64,000 bases of DNA from Acidobacteriota bacterium (GCA_004298155.1 SCRD01000001.1:186001-250000); one strand, 5' to 3'; shown: positions 27,401 through 36,449, counted from the stretch's first letter. The notes: generated by a model from the letters alone, not told the origin. Program-made: numbers and translations.

Positions 27401-27681
27401 GTGTACGACATCGAGTAGACGTAATCAACGCCGGGTATTTCCCAGATCAGCCTTTCCATGGGGGTCGTCACCCGCTGCTCGACTTCCTCGGCGCTCGAGC
27501 CCGGCATCCCCACAAAGACGTCCATCATCGGGACGACGATTTGGGGATCTTCTTCGCGGGGCGTTTCATAGATCGCGAACACGCCCATCAGGACGGCAAA
27601 CACCATCAGCAGCGGAGTCAGTTTTGAGTTGATAAAGTAGCGGGCTACGCGGCCCGCTATGCCGATTTCACTCTTGTTCAT
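24430..27681 (-). CDS. RND family efflux permease
   Basis: A 1083-residue inner-membrane proton-driven pump of the AcrB/MMPL superfamily. N-terminal TM helix, two large periplasmic loops and about twelve TM helices are visible. The TM4-type charged pair is in [20 protein letters not shown]. The porter segment [24 protein letters not shown] is typical of the HAE/HME families. I cannot decide between drug and heavy-metal substrates; a metal-type methionine cluster is not evident. Its ATG overlaps the membrane-fusion gene stop by four bases (ATGA). Confidence 0.9.
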   Translation of the reverse strand: MNKSEIGIAGRVARYFINSKLTPLLMVFAVLMGVFAIYETPREEDPQIVVPMMDVFVGMPGSSAEEVEQRVTTPMERLIWEIPGVDYVYSMSYTGQSMVIVRFKVGENEEASIVKLYNKLYSNFDLIPPGATQPLIKPRTIYDVPVLALTFWSNRYDDYQIRRVAAEVDREVQTVQDVSVTQILGGQKREIRVMLSPAKMAAHGVAPAAIVPILNMTNQELPSGGFASGNREYRVETGDFLRTADDVGKVVIGVSHGRAIYLRDISTVVDGPAEPSSYVLFGFGKAGKGTGPSIAGEFPAVTLSVSKLKGTNAAATADEVLKMVNKLKGTVIPKDVNLTVTRNYGQSAEDKSNELLEHLLIATLSVTLLIALALGWRPSIVVLAAVPVTLALALFVFYIYGYTLNRVTLFALIFSIGILVDDAIVVVENIARHFHLPQNKGRPLVDVAVEAVDEVGNPTILATFTVIAAVFPMAFVQGLMGPYMRPIPIGASMAMIFSMLVAFVVSPWAALRVLVHRKPDGHEGEAAGPDRLQKIYRRVVTPLIKDSRKRLYFLGGVILLLLLVMVMPLAKLVLVKMLPFDNKSEFQVIVDMPEGTTLEQTALVTRAVARRIAEEPEVVNYVEYIGIAAPYDFNGLVRHYFLREGPNKAEIYVDLLPKSGRETQSHDIAKRVRLAIDPIGAKYAAKLKVAEIPPGPPVMATLVAEVYGPDSSGQIAVARQILDDFKKTPGVVDVDWSVEAPQRKLRFVVDKQKAALNEVSAEQIAQTLRLALHGSVVGIAHLPNEREDVNIFLQVPRAERSSANSLGEIQVASRNGTLVPLSELTDVKEETIEQTIYHKNLKPVVYVMGDVAGHEESPVYAMIRLAKELDKIKAPGGTSVERYLTQQPFLANNYSMKWDGEWQITYEVFRDLGFAFLVALILIYGIVVGWFQSFIVPLVIMAPIPLTLVGILPAHALMGAFFTATSIIGVIALAGIIVRNSILVVDFIELRLAQGMPLEESVVDAGAVRFRPILLTAAAVVVGALVILSDPIFRGLAIALIAGAVASTLLSQIAVPVLYYLTARRKHEAAKQKEPAGGRNDIS

Positions 27682-28829
27682 GACGTTTGGACCCGAATTC
27701 CGTCACTGAGTTGACCGATCTTTGAGACAGCAACGCGTTCACCATCATCAAGCCCGGACAGAATTTCAATCTGGCTGCCGAAAGTCTTTCCGGTCTTAAC
27801 CAGCCGGTAGTAGGCGACACCTTTCGAATCGACCACAAAGAGGCCCTCGAGTTCTCCTCGCTGGACCAGAGCATTAGAAGGAACCAGCAGCCGGTCGCCT
27901 GCGCCAATTGCAAACTTTGCCGATCCGTATTGGCCCGACTGGCATTTGCATTCTCTGGGAAGCAAAACTCTGGCAACAAAGGTGCGCGTGGAAGGGTCGG
28001 CGGCGGGAACGACTTCGACGACCCGCCCCTCCACCTGTTGGGGGCCAAGCGTGGCCGGGACCGATTCACCCACATGGACCAAACCGAGGAAACGCTCCGG
28101 GAGACCGGCATCGAGCCGGAAATTTCCGGTCTGTTCAACCGTAATCAGAGGCGTGCCCGGCATCACCAGCGTGCCTTCATCGACGGACTTCGCCGTGACC
28201 ACGCCATCGATTGGCGAGACAATGCGCGAATAGCTGAGCATGGTTGCCGCTGAACTGTGCTGGGCCTGCGCCTGGCGTTGGCGGGCCTCCATCTGCTTCA
28301 ACTTCGCCTGGGCTGCCATTTCGTTGGCTATTGCTCCCTTGTAACGGGTCTCCGCGTTGTCGTATTCCTGCTGGCTTACGGACGTCTTGGCCAGCAGCGC
28401 CTTATAGCGCTGGAAAGTTGCCTCAGCGAATTTCCGATCGGCTTCCGCGGCCTGGAGGGCCTGCCTGACTTCCTCTAATCCCTGGTCGCTTTCCTCGATG
28501 CCGGCAGATGCGGCTTCAAGCTGGGCCTGCTGGGCGCGAGAGTCAATCACGGCGAGCACCTGCCCGCGCCTGACTCGATCTCCTTCTTTCACCGAGATTT
28601 TTCTCACCGTACCGCTGATTTCGGCGCCCAGCACGCTGGTAATTTCAGGCTTTATAGTTCCCACAGCCTCGTAATATTCAGTGGTCGATTGCGAATGGAC
28701 CGTAACAACGGAAACGCCAGTAACTACGGGTGGAGACGTTTCTTTTGCTTCTTTAACTGGCGCACACGCTGCCAAAAGTGCTGCGGCCGTTATGGCTAAT
28801 ATCAATTGCAAGTCATTTTGTCTTTTCAT
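27678..28829 (-). CDS. RND efflux periplasmic adaptor (membrane fusion) lipoprotein
   Basis: A 383-residue periplasmic adaptor linking pump and outer-membrane channel. The lipobox LLAAC sits at the end of an N-terminal signal segment. A lipoyl/biotinyl-like half ([41 protein letters not shown]), a long alpha-hairpin and the second half ([18 protein letters not shown]) follow. The gene overlaps the RND gene by four bases and follows the TolC gene by 32 bases. Confidence 0.9.
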   Translation of the reverse strand: MKRQNDLQLILAITAAALLAACAPVKEAKETSPPVVTGVSVVTVHSQSTTEYYEAVGTIKPEITSVLGAEISGTVRKISVKEGDRVRRGQVLAVIDSRAQQAQLEAASAGIEESDQGLEEVRQALQAAEADRKFAEATFQRYKALLAKTSVSQQEYDNAETRYKGAIANEMAAQAKLKQMEARQRQAQAQHSSAATMLSYSRIVSPIDGVVTAKSVDEGTLVMPGTPLITVEQTGNFRLDAGLPERFLGLVHVGESVPATLGPQQVEGRVVEVVPAADPSTRTFVARVLLPRECKCQSGQYGSAKFAIGAGDRLLVPSNALVQRGELEGLFVVDSKGVAYYRLVKTGKTFGSQIEILSGLDDGERVAVSKIGQLSDGIRVQTS

Positions 28830-28861
28830 CGTCTCAACAGCTCCTCAAGTTTCATTCACGC

Positions 28862-30298
28862 CTATTGGGTCACCGCCGGGGAACCGGGCCCAAGCGCACC
28901 CGTGGCCAGTTCCAGTGTGGCGACCGCGAGACGAAGGTCATAGACGGCGTTCAGATGATTGTTCTGGGCTGAGGTTCGCATCGTCTCCGCGCGCAACACA
29001 TCCATGATGGTTGCCAGGCCCTCGCCGTATCGGTTTTGCAGGATCCGCAGGCTCTCTTCGGCCTGCGCGGCAGCATCGCGCGAAACCTCCACACGCTGGC
29101 GTGCAGCATTGAGATTCAGATAGGCCTCACGAACCTGCAAGCGCACTGCCGATTCCGTCTGCGAGCGCATGGCTTCAGCCCGTTGCTGGTAGGCCCTGGA
29201 CTGGGCAATCTGCGCGAGCCGGGCCCCTCCATTAAAGATGTTGAAGGTCAGGGTTGCACCAGCTATCCAGTTGTTGCCGCCGCGAGACGCAAAGGTTTGA
29301 TTGTCCAGTTCCCACGAGCCCATCAAGTCAATCCGGGGAAGAAACTCTTTCCGGGCCAGTGAGACAGAATTCCCAGCCTGCTCCGCCTGGAGCTGGGCCT
29401 CATGGTAATCGGGGCGCTGCTTAAGGGCCTGCTTTTGCAAGCTTGAGAGGTCCTCTGCAGGAGCCTGAACGGTCGCCAACTTGCTGTCGGTTTGGGTCGG
29501 CGCATCCTCCGGCAGGCCCATGGCTACATTCAGAACCGACAGGGAAATAGCCTCGGCGTTTTGAGCGCGAACCAGATCCTCCCCTGCCTGTGCCAACTGG
29601 GCCTGCGCACTTAGCACGTCGGAGGCGACTGCAAGCCCTTGCTGCTCTCTGGCCTGCGCCCTTTGGAGATCAGCCTTTGCCATGGCGACTGCCGCCTCGG
29701 CAACACGGATCTGTTCCCGTGCAAGCAATCCGGACAGATAGGCTTTGATAACGTCAAATACCACGTTCTGTTCGGTTCGGCTGACGTTTGAGCGGCCACC
29801 CTGTGCCTCTATGCGGGCATTCCTGACCCGGTCGGACGTCCGTCCGAAATCATAGAGCGACATCGAGGCGGCAAACTGCGTGCGAAAATTGTCAAGAGGC
29901 GGAGGCACGTTGAGGAAACCGAGATCGAAATTAGCTGCCGTAAATTGCCGCTGCGTCAGCAGTGTGCCGAACACGTAAACGGGATTATTCCCGCGCGTGA
30001 CTCCTTCTGAGAAATTCAGTTGAGGTAGATAACCGGCCCTGGCTGTGTCGATGGCGTGTCGTGCCGCGTCTGCATATGCCGTGGCGGCGTGGACCGAAGG
30101 GTTGTGTTTCAGGGCAATATCGACGGCCTGCGGCAGACTCAGCGGGCCTGCGGGAGCCGGTGCCTTTGTCTGCGCCTTCAGGGAGGGCGGTAAAAGCAAA
30201 GCCAACAAAATAGCCAAATTTCCAATAATGCTTACGGCCGCAAGAGGCTGCCGGAAGGCGAAAGCTTGATTCAGGTGTTTTACAAATCTCATGGCCAT
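28862..30298 (-). CDS. TolC family outer-membrane efflux channel
   Basis: About 478 residues with an N-terminal signal and two OEP repeats: SLPQAVDIALKHNPSV and the second-half KEFLPRIDLMGSWELDN. Long coiled-coil helices and DVLRAETMRTSAQNNHLNAVYDLRLA are typical of TolC. It forms the outer-membrane exit duct for the pump. The frame stays open to an ATG at 30388 that overlaps the ArsR stop (TGATG), but that would put 30 non-conserved-looking residues before the signal. I favour the ATG at 30298. Confidence 0.82.
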   Translation of the reverse strand: MAMRFVKHLNQAFAFRQPLAAVSIIGNLAILLALLLPPSLKAQTKAPAPAGPLSLPQAVDIALKHNPSVHAATAYADAARHAIDTARAGYLPQLNFSEGVTRGNNPVYVFGTLLTQRQFTAANFDLGFLNVPPPLDNFRTQFAASMSLYDFGRTSDRVRNARIEAQGGRSNVSRTEQNVVFDVIKAYLSGLLAREQIRVAEAAVAMAKADLQRAQAREQQGLAVASDVLSAQAQLAQAGEDLVRAQNAEAISLSVLNVAMGLPEDAPTQTDSKLATVQAPAEDLSSLQKQALKQRPDYHEAQLQAEQAGNSVSLARKEFLPRIDLMGSWELDNQTFASRGGNNWIAGATLTFNIFNGGARLAQIAQSRAYQQRAEAMRSQTESAVRLQVREAYLNLNAARQRVEVSRDAAAQAEESLRILQNRYGEGLATIMDVLRAETMRTSAQNNHLNAVYDLRLAVATLELATGALGPGSPAVTQ

Positions 30299-30387
30299 AT
30301 TCTCGAATGATTTTCGACAAACGACGGTGATCACGGTCACTGAGGTGCTTTCAGAGGGTGTCCACATCTCAAACGGGTGAAGTGACA

Positions 30388-30765
30388 TCACGGCCTTTTC
30401 TCAAAAGCGCGCGAACGGTCCATTTTCCTGAGCAGAGCGGTGTCTCGCTCCATCTGCTCAAACAGGATTTCGCGAATCAGGCAACACGCTTTGATCATCT
30501 TGGGATTTGCCAGCCGGTAGATGACGCTGTTACCCGCCTTGCGGGATTCGAGCACACGGCGTTGCTTCATCAGATTGAGATGTTGCGAGAGGTTTCCCAC
30601 CGCAACCTGCAGCTTTGTGGCAAGATCAGTGACGGCCAATTCGCCGTTTTGCAGGATGTCGATAATCTGCAGGCGCGTGGGATGAGCAATGACCTTGCAG
30701 AAGTCCGCATGCCGCCGGTAGAGGTCCTTCTCATTCTGATTTGGATGCCGTGATTGGCTTGCCAT
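30388..30765 (-). CDS. ArsR/SmtB-type regulator with a Cys23 and Cys94-Cys95 pattern
   Basis: A 125-residue winged helix-turn-helix repressor (CKVIAHPTRLQIIDIL, then VGNLSQHLNLMKQRRVLESRKAGNSVIYRL). It has Cys23 in the first helix and Cys94-Cys95 in the last. Such a distal pair suggests a thiol, persulfide or metalloid sensor, not a classical CxC metal site. It is the first gene of a five-gene efflux operon and sits 13 bases after a perfect 26-base palindrome, so autoregulation is likely. The inducer is unknown. Confidence 0.83.
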   Translation of the reverse strand: MASQSRHPNQNEKDLYRRHADFCKVIAHPTRLQIIDILQNGELAVTDLATKLQVAVGNLSQHLNLMKQRRVLESRKAGNSVIYRLANPKMIKACCLIREILFEQMERDTALLRKMDRSRAFEKRP

Positions 30766-30778
30766 CAGGATGTTCCCC

Positions 30779-30804
30779 AGTATTATAGTAACATCTATAA
30801 TACT
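30779..30804 (-). promoter_or_regulatory. Operator palindrome for the efflux-operon ArsR regulator
   Basis: AGTATTATAG and CTATAATACT are perfect 10-base arms around TAACAT, ending 13 bases upstream of the ArsR ATG. It contains -10-like sequence and lies downstream of a perfect TTGACA at 30815-30820 on the minus strand. Binding by the ArsR protein would cover the -10 region. Confidence 0.75.
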
Positions 30805-30814
30805 ATTTAACCTT

Positions 30815-30820
30815 TGTCAA
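30815..30820 (-). promoter_or_regulatory. Perfect -35 box for the efflux operon
   Basis: TTGACA on the minus strand. The -10 would be TATAGA or an adjacent match inside the palindrome, at a spacing of 15-17 bases. Confidence 0.5.
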
Positions 30821-31376
30821 GCTTCTTGTGGCCGCCTCCTCGAGTATGCCCACGTTGAGGAGGCCCCGCCGGGTTCAAGACCTTCGGAGAAGGCCGCCTC
30901 GTATCAGGCCATCGGGCTTGTTTCGCGGCGCCAGCCAGAAGCACTGGAGAGGGCCAGTAAGGCATTTCTTATCAATTCGTTGTCAATAGATTTCGCCAGT
31001 CCTTTTGCGGGGAATGTTTGATCACCGGCTGTGGGAAAAGGGGGGAGCGGCGAAGCAAATTCTGCCCTAAGAGTTCCAAAGAGAGACGGAATTCCGTGTT
31101 ATTATTGGGGGCGTTGCAGGTAGTGCGACGGGAACGTCTGTTCCGGACGGTCCTGTTCAAACATTCCGATCCTGAGTTGGGCATGCGCCAAGGCAAGCAG
31201 AGCAGTTGTCGCGCAAAGGTATCAGAAACTACTCGGTATGCTTGCGCGGCGGTTTGGCGAGAAGGTCATTGCCAGGCGGCACAATCATGGAAGGTGATCT
31301 TGCCCTGCAGCCTCGTCGAGGGCGTTGTTTCCTGTGGAGGGGAGATATACGAATTCTGAAGGAATGGAGAATTAAA
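30821..31376. other. Intergenic region between the efflux operon and the PEGA gene
   Basis: I see no convincing gene. An open frame from 31018 to 31359 has no domain-like features and I leave it out. The PEGA start is at 31377, with GGAG seven bases before it. Confidence 0.4.
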
Positions 31377-32006
31377 ATGTCACATCGGCTTTGGGTTGTA
31401 TGTGTTATCGCAGTTTCTTCCCTCACTGTGCCGTCGCTCGCTCGGGGACAGAGTGCGAATGGTGTAAGCGATCAGGCTCCGGGCCCGCGCCGTTTTCCTG
31501 TTTACAGATATGCATCTGCTTATCAGGATGCGGGTTCGTCCTCACGCTATGTGTACGCCCCCACCCCCAAAGCGAATGACAGCAGCCAGCAGCAAGGCAA
31601 TGGATCCCAGGCGCAGGGTCAAAACGGGAACCAGAACCCGACTACGAATGGAGCCCAGAACCAGAATCTAAACCAGGCCCAGAGCCAGAAGGGCCAGGCG
31701 CCGAAGAAAGAAGAGGCGCCCCCCGAAAAACCTCAATACCTGACCTACACAGTTGAGAAGAAATCGATTGAAGAGCAGGCAAAGTCCGGCAAAACGCTTG
31801 CCGTAGACTTCAAATCTGCTCCAGCCGGTGCAGTGATTACCGTTGATGGCTATTTTGTGGGGCACACCCCTGCCACGGCACAAATTCCACTTGGCAAGCA
31901 TCTGGTTTCGATCACGAAGTGGGGCTACGACACGTGGTCGCAGGAACTGGATGTTGCTAATGGTAAGGATCTTAGCATTAATCCGAAACTGCACAAAGAT
32001 TGGTAG
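31377..32006 (+). CDS. Exported PEGA-domain protein with Gln/Asn-rich linker
   Basis: A 209-residue protein with a signal peptide (about 1-26, ending near ARGQ). A Gln/Asn/Gly-rich low-complexity stretch lies at about 70-110. A C-terminal PEGA domain follows: VDFKSAPAGAVITVDGYFVGHTPATAQIPLGKHLVSITKWGYD. PEGA domains are beta-sandwiches found in surface proteins and may bind peptidoglycan or proteins. The upstream-extended frame from 31206 is not used because the ATG at 31377 has a clear Shine-Dalgarno. Confidence 0.78.
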   Translation: MSHRLWVVCVIAVSSLTVPSLARGQSANGVSDQAPGPRRFPVYRYASAYQDAGSSSRYVYAPTPKANDSSQQQGNGSQAQGQNGNQNPTTNGAQNQNLNQAQSQKGQAPKKEEAPPEKPQYLTYTVEKKSIEEQAKSGKTLAVDFKSAPAGAVITVDGYFVGHTPATAQIPLGKHLVSITKWGYDTWSQELDVANGKDLSINPKLHKDW

Positions 32007-32601
32007 TCGCGAGCGCTTCCTCAGTTGGTTGAGAAATATCAAGGCGGAAGCACGATCTTAAGCTGAAAAGAGCATCTCAGCAGTTCGCAGGACTGAGATG
32101 CACATGGTCTATTCCTCAATCTGGAGGAATCTGTGACCGTTTCTGTTTGTAGTTTCTATGTAACCTACCTTCTGATTCCTGAAGCTACCCCCGTGCTTGC
32201 GACCCGTGTGAGGCCCAATGCTCTCTGTCAGGGCAGCTTAGGTGGCTATCGCGATTTGACGTGCTCCTCGGCCCAAATAGATCCTGGAGATCCTGTCTCT
32301 TAGTCCGAAACACTTATGCACTTTGAAGCCTGCCTCTCGGAGTCCGGTATTTGTCGCAGTCACAGGGTCAGTAATACGTGGAAGAAGGTGGAAAAAATTC
32401 CTATTCTTCGCGTATTCCTTGCGCAGGCCATAGGCTTCCGCTCTTATTCAACGCCTGTATATAATTGATCCGCTGGCATTGTCACCCGGGTACGGCCTTG
32501 GCATGTTACGTGCTTGGCCTCCAGGCAGAGAAATCTAGCAAAGCTATCAAAAATCGCATCACATTATTGAAAGATATGGATGTTTTGGCGGAGTCAGGCC
32601 C
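32007..32601. other. Intergenic region with a stem-loop
   Basis: Apart from the stem-loop at 32072-32101 I see no feature that I can support. No gene-like frame is present. Confidence 0.4.
32072..32101 (+). terminator. Stem-loop downstream of the PEGA gene
   Basis: GCATCTCAG pairs perfectly with CTGAGATGC around a 12-base loop, 66 bases after the PEGA stop. There is no T-run, so terminator function is uncertain. Confidence 0.4.
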
Positions 32602-33585
32602 ATGATTTCAATTAAAGAAGGATGGGATGCCGACAAAAGACAAAGATTTGAAGATGTCGAATTACACTCGTCCGAGGACCTGGGTTTCAGTAATCGCCCG
32701 TATTACAAGCAGCGCAAAGCGGGTATTTGGATTGCGTTGATATTGCTGGCTATGGTCGTCGCGGCGGTGGGCGCTGGCGGACACTGGATTTTGAGTAACC
32801 AGAGCGCTCAACTTGCATGGTTACCCGGCATCTCGAAGTCAGTATCCTCACTCCGCGAACGCACAACCGCGTTGGAAGCGGACCTGAAGGAATGGAGCGC
32901 CAAACAGGAGGTTCTCGCAGCCAGGATGCAGAAATTAGACGGCGAGTGGGAGTCACGATTGAAAGGCGTTCGCCAATATGCGGCTGAATTGGTTGCACAC
33001 GCCATCCAGAAGGAGCATGCTGACTTAAACCAGCGGGCGGCCGCGCTGAACGCCCAGGTTGACGAGATGAAATCCCGCCAGCAGGCGGACCAGGCTCATC
33101 TGGAGCAGCTCGAACATGATCTTGCCAGCACGCGACAGGACCTTGCATCTGTCAAGGACGGCAGCAGCAACCAACTTGCGGCCCTCCAGGAACAGCAGGC
33201 ATCGGCCCATGATCAGATAGCGTCCCTCAACGGCCTTCTCTCAACTGACCAAGTAGGCTTTGAGGCGCAGAAGGGCCGCGACGAGCAAATCATCCCCGGC
33301 ATCTCGCTTCATTTGACGCGCATGGATATTTCTCATCAGCGATTTCAGGGATGGATCTGGCTTAAGGGGAGCGGGCGCAGGATATGGTTTCGACGACAAG
33401 CGATTGAAAGTCCTGTCGTGTTCTATCCTGACCCTGGCGGCGAGGCCTGTGAATTGGTCGTGACGCGCGTTAACCGGAAGGATGCTGCTGGCTATCTGTT
33501 GATTCCGAGCGATTCCCAACAACATTTTGGGCACATTGCCTCAAACATCAAATCTACCACCAGAGCTGGGAAGAACGACTACTAG
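32602..33585 (+). CDS. Single-pass membrane protein with a long coiled coil
   Basis: A 327-residue hypothetical protein. A TM helix at about 42-65 (GIWIALILLAMVVAAVGAGG) is preceded by a charged cytoplasmic segment. A long Gln/Glu/Lys-rich coiled coil follows at about 80-205, then a C-terminal beta-rich part with GISLHLTRMDISHQRFQGWIWLKGSGRRIWF. Topology suggests periplasmic coiled coil and C-domain. I do not recognise the family. It is next to a tRNA gene and an integrase remnant. Confidence 0.65.
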   Translation: MISIKEGWDADKRQRFEDVELHSSEDLGFSNRPYYKQRKAGIWIALILLAMVVAAVGAGGHWILSNQSAQLAWLPGISKSVSSLRERTTALEADLKEWSAKQEVLAARMQKLDGEWESRLKGVRQYAAELVAHAIQKEHADLNQRAAALNAQVDEMKSRQQADQAHLEQLEHDLASTRQDLASVKDGSSNQLAALQEQQASAHDQIASLNGLLSTDQVGFEAQKGRDEQIIPGISLHLTRMDISHQRFQGWIWLKGSGRRIWFRRQAIESPVVFYPDPGGEACELVVTRVNRKDAAGYLLIPSDSQQHFGHIASNIKSTTRAGKNDY

Positions 33586-33755
33586 ATCCATAACTTGTAG
33601 CGCGCTGCAAAGCTTCGACAGCATGACTGCCAGTGATGCTGAATGGAACGCAAACCGAAATCTTAATGCCATGCAACACGTTGTGGAACTTTTGAGAAGA
33701 CCCAATGGCCACGGGAACCTTTGCTTCGGTTGGCTTGTCCCACCTTTAAACAGCC

Positions 33756-33844
33756 TGGTGCGGAGGGAGGGAATCGAACCCTCACTTCCCGGAAGGGAAA
33801 AGGGATTTTAAGTCCCTTGCGTCTACCAGTTCCGCCACCCCCGC
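33756..33844 (-). tRNA. tRNA-Leu, anticodon TAA, CCA encoded
   Basis: The minus strand folds as a class II tRNA. The acceptor GCGGGGG pairs with CCTCCGC plus A73 and an encoded CCA. The anticodon loop CTTAAAA gives anticodon TAA, and a long variable arm precedes GGTTCGAATCC. Reads UUA codons. The integrase remnant starts 20 bases beyond its 5' end. Confidence 0.93.
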
Positions 33845-33863
33845 ATAATTGATCCTAAATAGC

Positions 33864-34514
33864 TTAACTAAACTGGCTAATTGTGGCTAAAGCCTCGGTG
33901 TCAGTTATAGTGTCAGTTTTGCTTCCTGCTAGCATTGCTTTTGGGCTTCCCGGCAGGCTTGCCATCGCCGTATCATTGGCCGTGTTCAACCGCTCAAAGC
34001 CCCGCTTCATTGCTTCGGGCGTGGGATGCACATACTTCTGAGAAACCACAACCCTACTATGGCCCATTGCCCGCATGATCGTAAAGGCGTCCGCGCCGGT
34101 TTCGCCGAGCCGCGTTCCGAACGTGTGACGGAATGAGTGTATCACGGCGTCAGCGGGGAGCTTCAGCGCGGCCTCTATGCGCTTGTGTTGGGTTTTCAGG
34201 GTGTTGATAGACGCTGGCCCGGTTCCCGGTTCGTCTGTGAACACTCAAACCGATTTACGCGAAGCATATCGGGTTTCGAGCATGGCCCGCACACGCGGCG
34301 TCAGGCTTAGATTGCGCTTGGCGTTTACGCTCTTGCCTTTGGGCACGTGAATGAATCCAAACTTCGTGCCATTGGCGGGCTGCAAGTGAACGTCCGCCCA
34401 TTCCACCGCCAACGCTTCGCATACTCTCAGGCCAGTGTCAAGCATGAGCATGGCCGCGTCCGTCAAGGATTGCGCTGCCATTTCGAGGTAAAGCTGCTCT
34501 TGGGCATAGCTCAA
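33864..34514 (-). pseudogene. Tyrosine recombinase (phage-type integrase), interrupted by a TGA
   Basis: Two adjoining halves lie in the same frame and are separated by a single TGA at 34245-34247, where a Trp is usual (RKSV*VFTDEPG). The upstream half carries the catalytic Arg in TGLRVCEAL and the Lys in KGKSVNAKRN. The downstream half carries HSFRHTFGTRL, GHSRVVV and the Tyr in QKYVHPTPEAM. The N-terminal core-binding domain is missing: an in-frame TAA lies a few codons further upstream. So it is a decayed or truncated element left beside tRNA-Leu. It is probably non-functional unless the TGA is read through. Confidence 0.8.
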
Positions 34515-34745
34515 AACAAATTGCCGATTGCGCGGTTATGAGCTTCCGAGGGCCGCGGATTTTCTGCTCTGCACAAACACAGGAACCGCGGACCCAGGAA
34601 CGGCGGCGTGCTGCTACCATTGCTGTCCTTTGTTCCTCCCCACCATAGGTGCCATGCAAACGAGCCGTCTTTGCGAAGGAGCACGCCAAGAAATCCGCTG
34701 CCGCCGAATTTGCTTGACAACCGTGGGCTAGTATGGTAGCCTGCC

Positions 34746-34979
34746 TTGGTGGCAATGGAAGGGCTGCGGCGGCAGAAACGAACAGTCGGGATAGACTCTC
34801 AATATTACCTTAGGTCATTGAAAACATGGACGCAGATTTTGGAACAGAAATTGCGTGGGACAAAAAACATTAAATTTCAAAAACGAACCGGAGAAGTTGT
34901 TGAAAGCAAAGGATCGGTCCCAAAAAACGAACCGGAACGAACCGAAAAACGAAGCGGAGAAGTTATTGAAAACACGTAG
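34746..34979 (+). CDS. Small hypothetical protein containing degenerate repeats
   Basis: A 77-residue frame with no recognised domain. The second half has two copies of the motif RTGEVVES / RSGEVIEN, spaced 22 codons, with KNEPERTE between them. The underlying DNA repeat continues beyond the stop in a shifted frame, so this may be a repeat read as a protein instead of a real gene. Confidence 0.25.
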   Translation: MVAMEGLRRQKRTVGIDSQYYLRSLKTWTQILEQKLRGTKNIKFQKRTGEVVESKGSVPKNEPERTEKRSGEVIENT

Positions 34980-35065
34980 CTGTGGAAAAAACGAACCTAA
35001 GAACGAAACGGGCCGCGTTATTGAGCATTAAGGCTGGCAAAAAACAAACTTAAGGCCCCATCGAT
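34875..35065. repeat. Imperfect tandem repeat with GAACCGGA/GAACCGAA and GTTATTGAAA blocks
   Basis: At least three degenerate copies of AACGAAnCGGnGnnGTTrTTGA are seen, 66 and about 55 bases apart. The AAAAAACGAACC block recurs at 34921, 34986 and, altered, at 35040. It does not resemble an IS end or a CRISPR. It lies beyond the integrase remnant and before the CPBP gene. Confidence 0.5.
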
Positions 35066-35240
35066 AAGCATTTTGATAAACAGACTTCCACCCAAGGGGC
35101 GGGTTACGCCGCGCAACGCTCCCCACACAGCAGTCCGTTTGATGCCATATTTTTTCCTGCCACGGGGCGGTTGACGCGTTGCCCTGCCAATGAGACACTA
35201 GCCCACTCGCGCCAGGACCTATTTGCTGGAGGAAAGGTCA

Positions 35241-35921
35241 ATGTTATCAAGCGCTGTCCGCATTGGATTTTCGGTTCTGCTCATCGTTGGCGTTCCGCTG
35301 CTTTCCTGGCGCAGCGCGCGCCCGGAGCAGTTGCAGGGAATTCCCAAAACGGCGATTTATTTTTCCGCAGTGGTTTCCCAGTGGACCCTGGCCGGAATCG
35401 GGGCGTTGGTGGTATTTGTGGCAGGGCCCGAATGGTCAGCAGCAGGGTTAGCTCCGGCGGCGCCGGGATTCTTCGAATGGACTGCTGTGCTGGTTTTGGT
35501 ATCGGTGTCGGGGCTGGGGTTTTTCCTGCTGCTGGAGCATCGCGGCTGGTGGCCAAAGGAATCCGAAATGGTGCAACTCCTAATGCCGCAGAACGGCCGG
35601 GAAAGGTGGTGGGCTTTCCTGGGCCTGGCGCCTACCGCGGGTCTGTGTGAAGAATTTCTTTACCGTGGATTTCTGCTGGCTGAGATGACGGCCTGGTTCC
35701 ATTCGGCTCTGTGGGGCATAGCGATTTCATCTGTGGCTTTTGGCTTCGCACATGCTTACCAGGGCCTGAACGGAATGGCCCGTGCGGGTTTGCTGGGAGC
35801 GTTGCTCGCCTGGCCGGTGGTTCAGATGGGCTCGCTCTATCCATCGATGGCCGCACATTTTTTGATTGATGCGGCCGCGTTGCTCTGGCTGGGGCCGAAA
35901 TTCGTGCGGCAGGAGGGATAA
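35241..35921 (+). CDS. CPBP family intramembrane metalloprotease
   Basis: A 226-residue multi-pass membrane protein. The active-site motifs of the CAAX-protease and bacteriocin-processing family are present: CEEFLYRGFL (EExxxR), FGFAHAYQG and HFLID. Members cleave peptides within the membrane, with a role in prenyl-protein or bacteriocin processing or immunity. The substrate is unknown. GGAGGAAAGG lies just before the ATG at 35241, which I prefer over an upstream TTG at 35223. Confidence 0.85.
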   Translation: MLSSAVRIGFSVLLIVGVPLLSWRSARPEQLQGIPKTAIYFSAVVSQWTLAGIGALVVFVAGPEWSAAGLAPAAPGFFEWTAVLVLVSVSGLGFFLLLEHRGWWPKESEMVQLLMPQNGRERWWAFLGLAPTAGLCEEFLYRGFLLAEMTAWFHSALWGIAISSVAFGFAHAYQGLNGMARAGLLGALLAWPVVQMGSLYPSMAAHFLIDAAALLWLGPKFVRQEG

Positions 35922-35992
35922 TTTATCCTCTTGCCTGGCGATACAGAACACATTATTTCGGGAGCTGTGTATTTCGAGGGGGAGGGAGCGGC

Positions 35993-36058
35993 ATGGCAAG
36001 ATTTGTTGTGTTGTCGGGAATTCTGTTATTGGCGGTATCGGTGCCGACAGCGAAGTAA
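35993..36058 (+). CDS. Possible 21-residue hydrophobic peptide
   Basis: GGGAGGGAG lies just before an ATG that encodes 21 residues, of which FVVLSGILLLAVSV is a membrane or signal-peptide core ending TAK. It is too short for prediction. It may be a small membrane protein or a signal peptide left from a truncated gene. Confidence 0.3.
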   Translation: MARFVVLSGILLLAVSVPTAK

Positions 36059-36179
36059 GAGAGCACGCCAGCAGGCGGGTTGAATTGAACAACTCTGAAG
36101 CCGGCAAAGCAGGCCCGGTTACCGGCGGCCCGAAAACTTCCTGCAAGATGTGGCGGATTCAGGCTAGAATGTGCTGACT

Positions 36180-36449
36180 ATGGAAGAACGAGACTTTTTC
36201 GACGAAAGAGAAGTTTCCAAGCCGGCCAATCTTTCCTGCCACTACTGCCGTCAGGCGGCAACCTACCAGGTCCGCTGGATTGAGCGTACGAAGAAGAAAA
36301 CCCTGCGGGGAAATGCCGACGAGCGCGACCGGGCGAAGTTCCAGAAAACCAGGTCGTATATGCTGCGGCGTGATGACTTTGTCCAGTGCCAGAACCCGCG
36401 TTGCCGGAAGAGGTTCGAGATTACGGGACAGTCGCTGGTCTTCATGTGA
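36180..36449 (+). CDS. Small zinc-ribbon-like protein
   Basis: About 89 residues with two CxxC-type knuckles: CHYCRQAATYQVRWIERTKKK near the start and CQNPRCRKRFEITG near the end, which together could bind one zinc ion. The middle is basic. I do not recognise the family. The ATG at 36180 or the in-frame GTG at 36171 could be the start; both have a poor Shine-Dalgarno. Confidence 0.6.
   Translation: MEERDFFDEREVSKPANLSCHYCRQAATYQVRWIERTKKKTLRGNADERDRAKFQKTRSYMLRRDDFVQCQNPRCRKRFEITGQSLVFM

Noticed and set aside
31018-31359. A 113-codon frame before the PEGA gene
   Set aside because: No domain, no clear Shine-Dalgarno, and it ends close to the PEGA start; composition looks random.
34875-35065. 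Repeat considered as a CRISPR array
   Set aside because: Units are degenerate and unevenly spaced, with no conserved 28-37-base repeat and no cas genes nearby.
35160-35222. A tRNA-like segment on the minus strand before the CPBP gene
   Set aside because: The segment resembles part of a D-arm but no complete cloverleaf can be drawn.
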